Of a DNA stretch of 42,824 bases, positions 33,341 through 42,733 are shown one piece after another. How positions within the stretch are numbered: position 1 is the stretch's first letter; each line of letters starts with the position of its first letter. The notes beneath the pieces are model-generated. The model was not told the origin of the DNA. It saw only the letters and a program-made list of their open reading frames with translations, and ran no database searches. Origin of the DNA: Lutibacter sp. (GTDB taxonomy: Bacteria; Bacteroidota; Bacteroidia; Flavobacteriales; Flavobacteriaceae); contig NZ_JAUYUD010000077.1 of NCBI RefSeq assembly GCF_030692605.1, forward strand, positions 1 through 42,824, written 5' to 3'. Made by a program: the position numbers and the translations under genes.

Positions 33341-34273
33341 TTAAATGGTGGATCTAACCAACTCGTATTCGTCTATAATTTCGGTCATAATTTCGGCTGC
33401 AGGTCTAATTGTATGAATCAATCCAGCTACCTGACCAATTTCCAGTTCCCCTTCCTCTAAATCACCCTCAAACATTCCTTTTTTTGATCTTGCTCTTCCC
33501 AATTTTTCCATCAACTGTTCCTTTGTTGGATGTTCAAGATACAATTCTTGTAAATCATTATAAAACTTATTTTTCAATAAACGAACAGGTGCTAATTCTT
33601 TTAAGGTTAAATGAGTATCTCCATCTTGTGTTTTTACAACTTCATTTTTAAAATTTATATGAGCAGAAGATTCTTCACTTGCAACAAACCGACTTCCAAT
33701 TTGAACGCCATCTGCTCCCAAAATCATTGCTGCTAACATGCCTCTTCCTGTTGCAATTCCTCCAGCAGCAATCAACGGAATTTCTATTTTTTCTTTAACC
33801 ATTGGTATCAACGTAAAAGTTGTAGTTTCTTCTCTTCCATTATGCCCACCAGCTTCAAAACCTTCCGCTACAACTGCATCAACGCCAGCCTCTTGCGATT
33901 TAATAGCAAATTTAACACTACTCACCACATGCACAACTATTATGCCATTTTCCTTTAAGAAAGAAGTCCATGTTTTAGGATTTCCAGCCGAAGTAAAAAC
34001 AATTTTAACTCCTTCGTCCACAATTATTTTGAAAATTTCTTCTAAGTTTGGATACAACATAGGAACATTTACTCCAAAAGGTTTATCGGTAGCTTTTTTG
34101 CATTTTACAATATGTTCTCTTAGTATTTCTGGGTACATAGAACCTGCCCCAATTAAACCTAAGCCACCTGCATTACTTACTGCCGAAGCCAACCTCCATC
34201 CACTATTCCAAACCATTCCTGCCTGAATAATTGGGTATTTAATTTTAAATAGTTCCGTTACTCTTGTTTTCAT
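33341..34273 (-). CDS. Nitronate monooxygenase-type flavoprotein
   Basis: A 310-residue FMN-dependent TIM-barrel enzyme. It opens YPIIQAGMVWNSGWRLASAVSNAGGLGLIG, has the FMN site VDAVVAEGFEAGGHNG and the phosphate-binding IPLIAAGGIATGRGMLAAMILGADGVQIGSRF. Nitronate monooxygenases oxidise propionate-3-nitronate; the same fold includes FabK-type enoyl reductases, so activity is not settled by motif. It overlaps the upstream subtilase gene by one base and is followed ten bases later by the DUF6970-like gene. Confidence 0.88.
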   Translation of the reverse strand: MKTRVTELFKIKYPIIQAGMVWNSGWRLASAVSNAGGLGLIGAGSMYPEILREHIVKCKKATDKPFGVNVPMLYPNLEEIFKIIVDEGVKIVFTSAGNPKTWTSFLKENGIIVVHVVSSVKFAIKSQEAGVDAVVAEGFEAGGHNGREETTTFTLIPMVKEKIEIPLIAAGGIATGRGMLAAMILGADGVQIGSRFVASEESSAHINFKNEVVKTQDGDTHLTLKELAPVRLLKNKFYNDLQELYLEHPTKEQLMEKLGRARSKKGMFEGDLEEGELEIGQVAGLIHTIRPAAEIMTEIIDEYELVRSTI

Positions 34274-35895
34274 TAGTTTTTAATAATTTTAAATGTTTCA
34301 ATTTTTGATTCATACAACAACTGCAACACATATATACCGTCTGATAAATGATTAATATTAATCATAGGGTTGTTAATATCGACCATTTTATTTAATAATT
34401 TTTCACCAATAACAGAATAAACCGTCACATTTATTTTGGTAACTTTTAATGGAAATTTAATATTTATATCATCGCTTGAAGGAATTGGATATACCACTAA
34501 ATCCGTATTTTCAACTTCAGGTTCGGCTACATATAATAAATTATAAATTATTTCAAAATTTGGGATTCCATACCCTTCTTGGTTAGTTGGTGTATTATAT
34601 AAATGAGCCGATTCCCTCACTAATTTTGTGATTTCTACATTGGTTTTGGTTGGGAAAGCTTGCCATAAACAAGCTATTACACCAGTTAATACCGGGGACG
34701 AAAAAGAAGTTCCATTAGAGGTAGCCACAAGCCCATTACTATTAATAATATATACTCCAGCTCCTTGTGCGCACACATCGGGTTTAATTCTACCATCTAC
34801 TGTAGGTCCATAGGAACTAAAATTCGCAATTTGGCGAGTGGCATTTACGGCTCCAATACTTAACACGTTTGTAGCATCAGCAGGCGCACTTATGTAATGC
34901 CAAGCACTATTTCCTTCATTACCTGCTGAATTAACCACAATAATTCCTCTAGAAAATGCAATTTCTGCACCTCTAGAAATAAAGGTAGTTTTCCCATCCA
35001 TATCTGCATAGGTATAATTATAATTTGAATTATCGAATGTGGTATACCCTAACGACGTGTTTATAATAGTAACCCCTAAACTATCAGCTCTTTCGGCAGC
35101 TTCTACCCACAAACTTTCTTCCAAAGGCGTTTCTTTAGATGAATCTTCTGAAATAAATAAATAAAATTGAGCGTCTGGTGCAGTACCTACAAACTGATTA
35201 TCAATAAAGCCACCAATAGTTGAAAGTACCGAAGTACCGTGGGAACTTCCCGAATAAAAATTTGAACTTCTATTCACAAAATTATAACCACCTAATATCT
35301 GATTATTTGTTCTAAGTCGTTCAAAAGCAGGAAACTGATTCACATTTGGAAACCCCGCATCTATAATAGCAATTTTAATTCCTTTTCCTGTAAAATTATT
35401 TTGATGCAAAACCTCCCCTTTCAACATTTGAATTTGATTGGCTCCATTTCCATAATTAAAATTGGTTTCCACTTTTAACTTATCCGAACGATTTATATTT
35501 TTTGGAACAACCCCTTGCTTTCCAGCAGCATTTAATGTTTTATTTGCAAAATCAACTTTTTCAACAAAAGCAATTGATTTTAAACCATTTATTGCCGTTT
35601 GATTCCCTTGAATATGCAACGCATTTAACCATTTCGATTTTGCTAAAACAGTAATTCCTGCTATATTTTTAACTTGATTGATATAACTTAATTGAACAGG
35701 AACATCTTTAAAATCTAATGCGATATTGAAACGTATTCTTCTATTAATGGCACTTTGCGAAAGCATTGTTATAGGATTTGCCAAATAGGAAGATTGGCTC
35801 GGCTTGTCTTTAAAATATACCCAAGCATCTTCAGTTTGAGCAATTACATTAAAAACAATAAGAAATAGAATTAAAGAAACAAGCTTCTTTTTCAA
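34273..35895 (-). CDS. S8 family serine peptidase with T9SS sorting domain
   Basis: A 540-residue secreted subtilase. The signal peptide is 1-20 (NVIAQ). A propeptide-like region runs to about 165. The catalytic triad is D179 in IAIIDAGFPN, H219 in GSSHGTSVLS and S397 in SNGTSFSSPVLTG; the oxyanion Asn is in VNSAGNEGNS. The last 75 residues, from VVYPIPSSDDINIKFP through YVLQLLYESKIETFKIIKN, form a type A T9SS C-terminal domain, so the enzyme should be exported across the outer membrane. It starts a probable run with the nitronate monooxygenase and DUF6970-like genes. Confidence 0.92.
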   Translation of the reverse strand: MKKKLVSLILFLIVFNVIAQTEDAWVYFKDKPSQSSYLANPITMLSQSAINRRIRFNIALDFKDVPVQLSYINQVKNIAGITVLAKSKWLNALHIQGNQTAINGLKSIAFVEKVDFANKTLNAAGKQGVVPKNINRSDKLKVETNFNYGNGANQIQMLKGEVLHQNNFTGKGIKIAIIDAGFPNVNQFPAFERLRTNNQILGGYNFVNRSSNFYSGSSHGTSVLSTIGGFIDNQFVGTAPDAQFYLFISEDSSKETPLEESLWVEAAERADSLGVTIINTSLGYTTFDNSNYNYTYADMDGKTTFISRGAEIAFSRGIIVVNSAGNEGNSAWHYISAPADATNVLSIGAVNATRQIANFSSYGPTVDGRIKPDVCAQGAGVYIINSNGLVATSNGTSFSSPVLTGVIACLWQAFPTKTNVEITKLVRESAHLYNTPTNQEGYGIPNFEIIYNLLYVAEPEVENTDLVVYPIPSSDDINIKFPLKVTKINVTVYSVIGEKLLNKMVDINNPMININHLSDGIYVLQLLYESKIETFKIIKN

Positions 35896-35942
35896 TGTAT
35901 CGGTTTTATAATAGTTATAATTCGAAATTACTACTTTTAATT

Positions 35943-35950
35943 CAAAAGTA
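35943..35950 (-). promoter_or_regulatory. TAnnTTTG box (TACTTTTG) upstream of the subtilase gene
   Basis: Minus-strand TACTTTTG lies 48 bases before the ATG at 35895. No TTG occurs 19 bases upstream. Confidence 0.45.
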
Positions 35951-36003
35951 TCTTTTTAATTAAAAAAACCATAAACAACTTTTAACACTATTTAATTGTA
36001 CAT

Positions 36004-36028
36004 AAAAAAACCGGCCAATTGGCCGGTT
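36004..36028 (-). terminator. Terminator of the HYR protein gene
   Basis: Palindrome AACCGGCCAATTGGCCGGTT (36009-36028) followed on the minus strand by seven T. It is strikingly GC-rich for this DNA and begins 18 bases after the stop codon. Confidence 0.9.
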
Positions 36029-36045
36029 CTTACTATTAAAATTAG

Positions 36046-39000
36046 TTAATGTTTAATAACTCTTAATGATACTTTCTCCGTTCCTTGAACAACATTTACT
36101 ACGTACATTCCTGCTTGGAAACGTGCTCCAAACTGATAGGTCTCATTTGAACGCCCTTTAGCTGAATATACTTGCCTACCAAGTACATCAAATACATTTA
36201 CTTCAATTGCTTCTTCATTGGTTTTCCCTTGAAGTTTAAGTGTAAAGTAATCTGCTGATGGATTAGGATAAGCCATCACATTGAATATTTGCGCTTCTGC
36301 AACTAATTCTTCTGCAACCGCTTTGATTTCAGGAGCTGTAGTAATTTCAGGTTCTGCTGTTTTTGCTGAAGTTGTAACAGCTGGAGCTCCAGCTACACTA
36401 ATATCTCCATCACAAATTGTTCTTGCAACAGTTTTTGTAGATTCCCAGTTATTTGAATACCAGATACCACCGCCATTGCGTTGAATCGTAATTCCAGCTA
36501 AATCAATGCTGTTGGAATTTCCTGATAAATCATTATCTCTTAAATCAAGAACCATTTGACAGTTACCTTCAATTGGAATTAAGTTTCCTCCTACAATTTC
36601 TGCAATATTAGCTTTTCCAGAGAAAGTGGCTGTTGGTGAAGTGATATTCAAACTGGCAATTGCATTGCTTTTTATCAAATAAAAATGCAACTTATTGTCA
36701 ACTGTACCGTCAGGTTTGTTATAACTGGCAACAGTTAAACTTACTTTGCCTTTCGGATTTGTTATACTTTTTCCTTTCATTGCATATTCAACAAAGAAAT
36801 TCAAGTACGACATTCCAAATCCTTTCACATAACCAGTAGATTTGTCATTACACAATGGAGTGCCACCAGCAATTACTCCGCCTGGTTTTGGTTTAATAAT
36901 CGTAACTACACCAGATGGAAAAGTTCCATTTATATAATTACCTGAAATAATTACACCAATTTCAAATAAATCGCTTGTGGCAGTGTTAGCAATATTCAAT
37001 TGAACAATTGCTGAAGCAGTACCACCCATTGCCGGATTATTCGGATCAATAAAACCAACTGGTAAATTTGTAGCGCTTGAAATACGTTGACCATTAACAG
37101 TAAATGTAACTCGAGCAGTTCTAATATCACCACATGGTTCACCATTTTTAATTGTTGCCGATAAAGTCACAGTTGCTGTATTGCTGGTTGCACTTGTTGT
37201 CCAAGCCATTGTTGGACCTGTATAATATATGTTCCCAACAGCCGAAGCAATTTGAGGAGTTATAGTAACGGTTGCCACTGTGCTAGCAACACTACATGAA
37301 TTTGCAGTTACCACTACATAGTAATAATAATTTCCAATACTATAATTATGAGGTGTTTGATAACTAGTACTTGTTGCATCCGGAATCGAAGTTCCTCCAC
37401 TGTTGCTGTTAGTAGTATTTTTGTACCATTGGTAAGTTATTGTTCCTGAACCAACCAAAGAAGCTGCAACAGTTAAGTTTGGTGCATCACAACCGTAAAC
37501 AATATTGACACTTACGGGTTGCGTATCTATTACAGCATATCCTTCTACCGTTACTGTTGCATTACACGTTGAAAAATTTCCACTGGCGTCTGTAACCGTT
37601 AATACCACAGTGTTTGCTCCAAGATTTGTACAATCAAAACTGGTTTTGCTCGCAGAAAGTGTAACTGCTGCTCCGCAACCATCACTGCTTCCGTTGTTAA
37701 TGTCTGCAGCTACTATTGAAGCGGCTCCAGCTGAACTAAGATTTATAGAGATATTTTTGCAAATTGCGGTTGGTGGTGTTACATCATTTACCGTAACTGT
37801 TGCATCACAAGTTGAAGAATTTCCGCTGGCATCTGTAACTGTTAATACCACAGTATTTGCTCCCAGATTTGTACAATCAAAACTGGTTTTGCTCGCAGAA
37901 AGTGTAACTGCTGCTCCGCAACCATCACTGCTTCCGTTGTTGATGTCTGCAGCTACTATTGAAGCGGCTCCAGCTGAACTAAGATTTATAGAGATGTTTT
38001 TGCAGATTGCGGTTGGTGGTGTTACATCATTTACAGTATAAGTATAAGTCCAATCGTGGATAAAGCGACCTGAGCAATCTGTATAAGTCCAAGTGTAACT
38101 AATGGTTCCCGCATAACCGTTGAAAGTATCTGTTCCTGCTTTATTAGTAACTGGTCCAGTTGCCACAATTGCTGGAGATTCTGAACAATCAGACGATTTT
38201 GCAACTGGCAGCGTGACGCTGGCAGCCAAAGCAGCCGAAGCACATTCAACTGTAGCTGTTCCATTTGATGGCAGAGTAAAATCTTGAACTACCACGTTAT
38301 AGGTGTAAGTCCAGTAAGAGGTATTTCCAGCAGCATCGGTATATTTAAAGGTGTAAACCCTATTACCTTCGCAGGTTAAGGGCGATGGCGTATCTACAAT
38401 GCCTCCGTCAATTAATACACCATTTATAGTCCCACTGCAATTATCGGTTGCTGTTGGTGGTGTTGGCATGGTAACAACCCTGTAATAGCATTGGATGGTG
38501 GATGAACCATTTGGTGCTGAAACCACAGGAGCTTCCGTATCATTTACAGTTACTGTTTGGTTTGCTGTTGCTGTATTTCCAGAAGCATCAGTCACAGTCC
38601 AAATTACAGTTGTATTTCCTTTAGGGAATATTGCAGGTGCATTGTTGCTCACTGAAGAACCAGAACAGTTGTCAGCAAATGTTGCTGTACCTAACGCTAC
38701 TGAACTTGCAGTACAAATACCAGCATCTGTGCTTACAACTACTGTTGAAGGTGCACTGATTGTTGGATTCTCTGTATCTGCTACTATCACATCAAAAGTC
38801 TTACTAACACTACCACAACTATTGGTTGCAGTTACAGTAACTGTAGTTGTACCAACTGGGAATAAAGTACCAGAAGCTTTAGAATATGTAACGGTTGGTG
38901 TTGGTGATCCCGTTACTGCAGCAGCAGCATAAGTAACTACTGCACCACATTGATCAGCAGTATTGTTAACAGAAATATTAGAATAAGTAGTTGTAATTGC

Positions 39001-39717
39001 AGGCGCTGTACAGCCCGTATATGTAGCTAAAATTACAGTAGAACCATTTTTTACCCCAGTAGTGAAAGGACTTGTCTTTGAAGAAGTTAAAGTATATCCC
39101 GAAATTATTGGAAAATTGAATGTAAATGATGTATTAGCTTGTGTTGTCACTTTCTGTGATGCTCCTGTTGGACCAGGTGAATTAAATATTGTTGTACCGC
39201 TAAATGCAACGGCATTGTCTGATGTCCCAGACCATGAAACTTCAATGGAAGTATTGTTGGATAATCCAGAAGTTTGAAAATAAATATCATGCTTATCTGC
39301 ATCCGTAAAAACTGTAAAAGCTTCAAAGCCGGAAGTTTGTCCAACCGCAGTTAGGTAAAGTGTTGTATTTAACTCTTCATCCAAGACAAACCAGGAGGAA
39401 GTAAAATTACCATCCTCATCTACCAGCGCATCTGGCATATCATCATGGAGGTGAAATATAAAATTAGGATCAATATGAATGATGAGTAAAGATACCTTTT
39501 CACCCGGTAAAAACCCTGAACCAGTAATTAACACTGTTTCACCAGGAGCATAGTCATCTTTATCAGTTGAGACTGTCTGCGCCCAAGTGTTAAAACTCAT
39601 TAATACTGTTAACATAACTGTTAACCACATACCCAACGGATTCGAAATGCGTTGGCTAGCGAAATTTCGTGTAAAATTGTTTAAAAAATTCATGAGAGAA
39701 GTAATTTTAGATTTCAT
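36046..39717 (-). CDS. Large HYR/Ig-like domain surface protein with T9SS sorting domain
   Basis: A 1223-residue secreted adhesin-like protein. The signal peptide is long (about 1-46, hydrophobic core MWLTVMLTVLMSFNTWAQ). An Ig-like domain opens with STDKDDYAPGETVLITGSGF (to about 140). Several HYR modules follow (DTENPTISAPS, NDTEAPVVSAPN, NDVTPPTAICK), each with TVTDASGN endings. Two modules, at 562-642 and 643-723, are nearly identical 81-residue units. An Ig-like region around 730-820 and less defined domains follow. The last 75 residues (NVMAYPNPSADYFTLKLQGK through VSLRVIKH) are a type A T9SS signal. No catalytic motif is evident; adhesion or matrix structure is the likely role. It has a terminator but no clear promoter boxes. 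Confidence 0.9.
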   Translation of the reverse strand: MKSKITSLMNFLNNFTRNFASQRISNPLGMWLTVMLTVLMSFNTWAQTVSTDKDDYAPGETVLITGSGFLPGEKVSLLIIHIDPNFIFHLHDDMPDALVDEDGNFTSSWFVLDEELNTTLYLTAVGQTSGFEAFTVFTDADKHDIYFQTSGLSNNTSIEVSWSGTSDNAVAFSGTTIFNSPGPTGASQKVTTQANTSFTFNFPIISGYTLTSSKTSPFTTGVKNGSTVILATYTGCTAPAITTTYSNISVNNTADQCGAVVTYAAAAVTGSPTPTVTYSKASGTLFPVGTTTVTVTATNSCGSVSKTFDVIVADTENPTISAPSTVVVSTDAGICTASSVALGTATFADNCSGSSVSNNAPAIFPKGNTTVIWTVTDASGNTATANQTVTVNDTEAPVVSAPNGSSTIQCYYRVVTMPTPPTATDNCSGTINGVLIDGGIVDTPSPLTCEGNRVYTFKYTDAAGNTSYWTYTYNVVVQDFTLPSNGTATVECASAALAASVTLPVAKSSDCSESPAIVATGPVTNKAGTDTFNGYAGTISYTWTYTDCSGRFIHDWTYTYTVNDVTPPTAICKNISINLSSAGAASIVAADINNGSSDGCGAAVTLSASKTSFDCTNLGANTVVLTVTDASGNSSTCDATVTVNDVTPPTAICKNISINLSSAGAASIVAADINNGSSDGCGAAVTLSASKTSFDCTNLGANTVVLTVTDASGNFSTCNATVTVEGYAVIDTQPVSVNIVYGCDAPNLTVAASLVGSGTITYQWYKNTTNSNSGGTSIPDATSTSYQTPHNYSIGNYYYYVVVTANSCSVASTVATVTITPQIASAVGNIYYTGPTMAWTTSATSNTATVTLSATIKNGEPCGDIRTARVTFTVNGQRISSATNLPVGFIDPNNPAMGGTASAIVQLNIANTATSDLFEIGVIISGNYINGTFPSGVVTIIKPKPGGVIAGGTPLCNDKSTGYVKGFGMSYLNFFVEYAMKGKSITNPKGKVSLTVASYNKPDGTVDNKLHFYLIKSNAIASLNITSPTATFSGKANIAEIVGGNLIPIEGNCQMVLDLRDNDLSGNSNSIDLAGITIQRNGGGIWYSNNWESTKTVARTICDGDISVAGAPAVTTSAKTAEPEITTAPEIKAVAEELVAEAQIFNVMAYPNPSADYFTLKLQGKTNEEAIEVNVFDVLGRQVYSAKGRSNETYQFGARFQAGMYVVNVVQGTEKVSLRVIKH
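37549..38034 (-). repeat. Two 243-base tandem repeats encoding HYR modules
   Basis: The first protein module is 38034-37792 and the second 37791-37549. By eye they differ at about 12 of 243 bases, with a central run of more than 70 identical bases. The frame is kept. Recent duplication, or repeated homogenisation by recombination, is likely. Confidence 0.9.
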
Positions 39718-40226
39718 AGATGCAACTTAAATTGATAAATACTTATAACAAAAACTAGCAACAACTGAAATTACCAATCGGTAATTAATAGTAACTAATT
39801 ATTTAAAAATCTTAAAAAATACATACTTAAAACCACCCTTAAACGGTATGATTTTTTTGTGGGGTTATGGGGTAAATACAATTAAAATATTGATAGTATC
39901 AAACAAATAATAACCAATTTAATAGTGAAAGTTGCAGTGCTCTAATGAAGTATTACGGGAACTACAATTTTCAAGTATAAAATTATATGAAAAAAGCATA
40001 ACAACCACATAATCAGAATCTAAAAGCATCATAAATTTGCAAATTACACGATTTTAGCAATAAATCGATATAAAAAATTTGCTAACGGATATTATGAAAG
40101 GTCCTTTTTACATATAAAATAATAGATTGTTTATCAGAAAGTTACCAAAAAATTTCGGAAAAGTATCAGAATTGATTTTAACTTAAAAAAACAAGAGCAT
40201 TAAAACTGTGCAAAAAAAATACTAAC
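39718..40226. other. 509-base gene-free gap upstream of the HYR gene
   Basis: No reading frame of note and no recognisable RNA gene are visible. An inverted repeat ATTACC-AATC-GGTAAT lies at 39770-39785, about 55 bases upstream of the HYR start, and an imperfect -7-like box (TAGTTTTTG, minus, about 39751-39759) lies nearer to it. TAAATTTG occurs near 40030 on the plus strand with no gene after it. The gap must also contain the 3' end of the mnmA transcript, but I see no strong terminator. Confidence 0.45.
39770..39785. repeat. Short inverted repeat ATTACC-N4-GGTAAT upstream of HYR gene
   Basis: Six-base arms with a four-base centre, located about 53-68 bases before the HYR start codon and overlapping the expected -33 region. 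It could be an operator, or chance in AT-rich DNA. Confidence 0.3.
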
Positions 40227-41414
40227 CTACGAAATTACACCAGAGCCCAACAATTCGTTGTTTACATACCAAGCCACAAATTGACCTTCAGTTATGGCAG
40301 ACTGATTGTTTTTAAACTGAACGTATAGTCCACTTTCAACTTTATATAGGGTAGCTTTTTCTAATTTTTGACGGTATCTAATACGACTTTTAACTTCCAT
40401 AGTTTCTCCATCTTTTAGAGCTAAGTCTGGTCGTATCCAATGGATTTCTTCATTGCTTACAAACAATACATTGCGGTACAACCCTTTATGATTTTTTCCT
40501 TCACCTGCGTAAATTATGTTTTCAATAACATCTGTTTCTATTACAAATAAGGGTTCTTTCATTCCGCCAACGGCTAAGCCTTTGCGCTGTCCTTTTGTAA
40601 AATAATGAGCTCCTTGATGGGTTCCTACAACTTTACCGTCTGTTAAGCTATACTTGTATTTAGCAGCAAAAAATTCCAATTTTTCTTCTACTGAATTAAA
40701 TGTTGGAATAACTCTGTTAAATACTTTAGAATCACTAGGTATTTTAACAATTACACCTTCTTTTGGATGTAATTTTTGTTGTAAAAATTCAGGCAACCTA
40801 ACTTTACCTATAAAACATAAGCCTTGCGAATCTTTCTTTTCGGCTGTAATTAAATCTTGTTCTGCAGCAATTTTACGAACCTCTGGTTTTGTTAATTCAC
40901 CAATAGGAAATAAGGCTTTTGCCAATTGTTCTTGAGATAACTGACATAAAAAATAAGATTGATCTTTATTAATGTCTGCACCTGCTACTAATTTAAAAAC
41001 AGATTTTCCGTTGATTTCTTCCTCTCCTTTTTTACAATAATGCCCAGTGGCCACATAATCTGCACCTAAATCTAGGGCTATTTTTAAAAAAACATCAAAT
41101 TTTATTTCTCTATTACAAAGTATATCTGGATTAGGTGTTCGCCCTTTTTCATATTCGTTAAACATATAATCTACAATCCGTTCTTTATACTGCTCACTTA
41201 AATCTACTACTTGAAAAGGAATTCCTAGTTTATCGGCAACAATCATCGCATCATTACTATCTTCCAACCAAGGACATTCGTTTGAAATGGTGACAGAATC
41301 GTCGTGCCAATTTTTCATAAACAAGCCAATAACTTCATACCCTTGTTCTTTTAACAAATAGGCTGCCACACTACTATCTACACCACCCGAAAGGCCTACA
41401 ATTACTCGTTTCAT
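40227..41414 (-). CDS. mnmA: tRNA-specific 2-thiouridylase MnmA
   Basis: This enzyme activates and thiolates U34 of Lys, Glu and Gln tRNAs. The 395-residue product begins [20 protein letters not shown], with the ATP-binding PP-loop SGGVDS at 9-14, the catalytic cysteine C100 in [16 protein letters not shown] and its partner C200 in SQGLCFIGK. The C-terminal beta-barrel domain (about 290-395) holds the [11 protein letters not shown] region. Length is standard. It lies 86 bases after the sua5 stop and may be read separately or with it. The tRNA-Met gene in the window is not a target of this enzyme. Confidence 0.95.
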   Translation of the reverse strand: MKRVIVGLSGGVDSSVAAYLLKEQGYEVIGLFMKNWHDDSVTISNECPWLEDSNDAMIVADKLGIPFQVVDLSEQYKERIVDYMFNEYEKGRTPNPDILCNREIKFDVFLKIALDLGADYVATGHYCKKGEEEINGKSVFKLVAGADINKDQSYFLCQLSQEQLAKALFPIGELTKPEVRKIAAEQDLITAEKKDSQGLCFIGKVRLPEFLQQKLHPKEGVIVKIPSDSKVFNRVIPTFNSVEEKLEFFAAKYKYSLTDGKVVGTHQGAHYFTKGQRKGLAVGGMKEPLFVIETDVIENIIYAGEGKNHKGLYRNVLFVSNEEIHWIRPDLALKDGETMEVKSRIRYRQKLEKATLYKVESGLYVQFKNNQSAITEGQFVAWYVNNELLGSGVIS

Positions 41415-41500
41415 TTTTTTATTTTTTATTGCTATTATTCATTTTTCACATTAAAGAAAACTGAATTATAATTATTTATGTTATACTAACTACAAATATT

Positions 41501-42460
41501 TTACTTTTTAGTTGCTCGTTCTAATCGATCATTAATAGTATTTCCCAAACCAACAGCAGGAAAAATTTCAGCTATTATAACATCTAAGTTACATTTATCT
41601 AATTTGTGCAACGCAGCATATAAATTTGAAGTTGCTACCTCCAAGTTACCATTAGGCGCTAAAATTTCTTGAACAGCTATGTTATTATCTTCCATTTTTG
41701 CTTTAAATAATAACAATCCTATTTTTTTCCCTTGATGCAACTTTATTAATTCTTTTAGGTTGCTTGTTAAAAATATAGGTGTATTTGGTGCGTAATGTTT
41801 TGCCAACATTCCAGGAGCATCTGGTGCATCTTCCTTTAGGGTAAGCAATGTTACTTTTCCAACAATCTTTTCAATTTCTTCAATTGAAATGGAACCGTGG
41901 CGGTACAATATTGGTTCATTATTTACAAAACCTATAATGGTAGATTCCACTCCTTTTTTACAATTGCCACCTTCTAAAATATAAGGTATTTTACCCTTAA
42001 AATATTCAAATACATGAGTAGCACTTGTTGGACTAATGGAACCAAACGGATTTGCACTTGGTGCCGCTACCGGAAAATCTAAATTTTCTAATAACGCTAA
42101 AGCTACTTTATGATTAGGAACTCTAACGGCTACAGTATCTTTGCCTGCAGTAACAATGTCTGAAATTTCTGGTTGCTTTTTCAAAATTAATGTAAGTGGT
42201 CCTGGCCAAAATGCTGAAGCTAGTTTAAGTGCTTTTTCAGGAATTTCACTTGCTATTTTTTGCAACTCATGAATCGATTTAATATGAACAATTAAAGGAT
42301 TAAAAAAAGGCCTATTTTTTAATTCAAATATTTTGGAAAGTGCTGCATCACTATAAATATTACCAGCCAAACCATACACTGTTTCGGTTGGAATTGGAAC
42401 TATTCCGCCATTTATAAGTTCTTGTTTAACAACTTCTATGTCTGATGTAATCAACGTCAT
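41501..42460 (-). CDS. tsaC: L-threonylcarbamoyladenylate synthase (Sua5-type TsaC)
   Basis: This enzyme makes threonylcarbamoyl-AMP from threonine, bicarbonate and ATP, the first step of t6A37 synthesis. The 319-residue product has the YrdC domain (1-195) with IPTETVYGLAGNIYSDAALS, KNRPFFNPLIVHI and the nucleotide-binding FPVAAPSANPFGSISPTSATH, then a Sua5 C-terminal domain (about 210-319) ending GLGNTINDRLERATKK. It is therefore the longer Sua5 type rather than the short TsaC. TsaB, TsaD and TsaE are not in the window. MtaB (28922) acts on the final product. Confidence 0.93.
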   Translation of the reverse strand: MTLITSDIEVVKQELINGGIVPIPTETVYGLAGNIYSDAALSKIFELKNRPFFNPLIVHIKSIHELQKIASEIPEKALKLASAFWPGPLTLILKKQPEISDIVTAGKDTVAVRVPNHKVALALLENLDFPVAAPSANPFGSISPTSATHVFEYFKGKIPYILEGGNCKKGVESTIIGFVNNEPILYRHGSISIEEIEKIVGKVTLLTLKEDAPDAPGMLAKHYAPNTPIFLTSNLKELIKLHQGKKIGLLLFKAKMEDNNIAVQEILAPNGNLEVATSNLYAALHKLDKCNLDVIIAEIFPAVGLGNTINDRLERATKK

Positions 42461-42503
42461 TTTAATACAACTAAAATACCAAAAAATTATTTTTTTGAAT
42501 GTG

Positions 42504-42511
42504 CAAAGATA
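42504..42511 (-). promoter_or_regulatory. TAnnTTTG box (TATCTTTG) of the sua5 gene
   Basis: Minus-strand TATCTTTG lies 43 bases before the ATG at 42460. The -33 position reads TTT instead of TTG. Confidence 0.5.
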
Positions 42512-42733
42512 CTAATTCCTATTCGTTTAAAAATAAATTTTGATACTACACGAGTATTCTAAAATAATTATTTTGATTAGAGCGTTTTTAAAATTTTCAC
42601 TAAAAGTTTTCCAATGCTGTAGGCGAACATATTAAAAGCAAATTTTGAAATAAAATTTTTCAATTTACCATCATTTTTTTTATTCTATTAACCTAGCGGT
42701 AATATATTCATAAAAAAGTTGTATATTTGTCCT

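Noticed and set aside
33738-34226. 162-codon plus-strand frame opposite the nitronate monooxygenase gene
   Set aside because: Antisense shadow; the opposite strand encodes a complete enzyme with clear FMN motifs.
37505-38041. 178-codon plus-strand frame with two identical halves, opposite the HYR gene
   Set aside because: The repeats simply mirror the 243-base tandem units of the coding strand. No start signals or recognisable domains are present.
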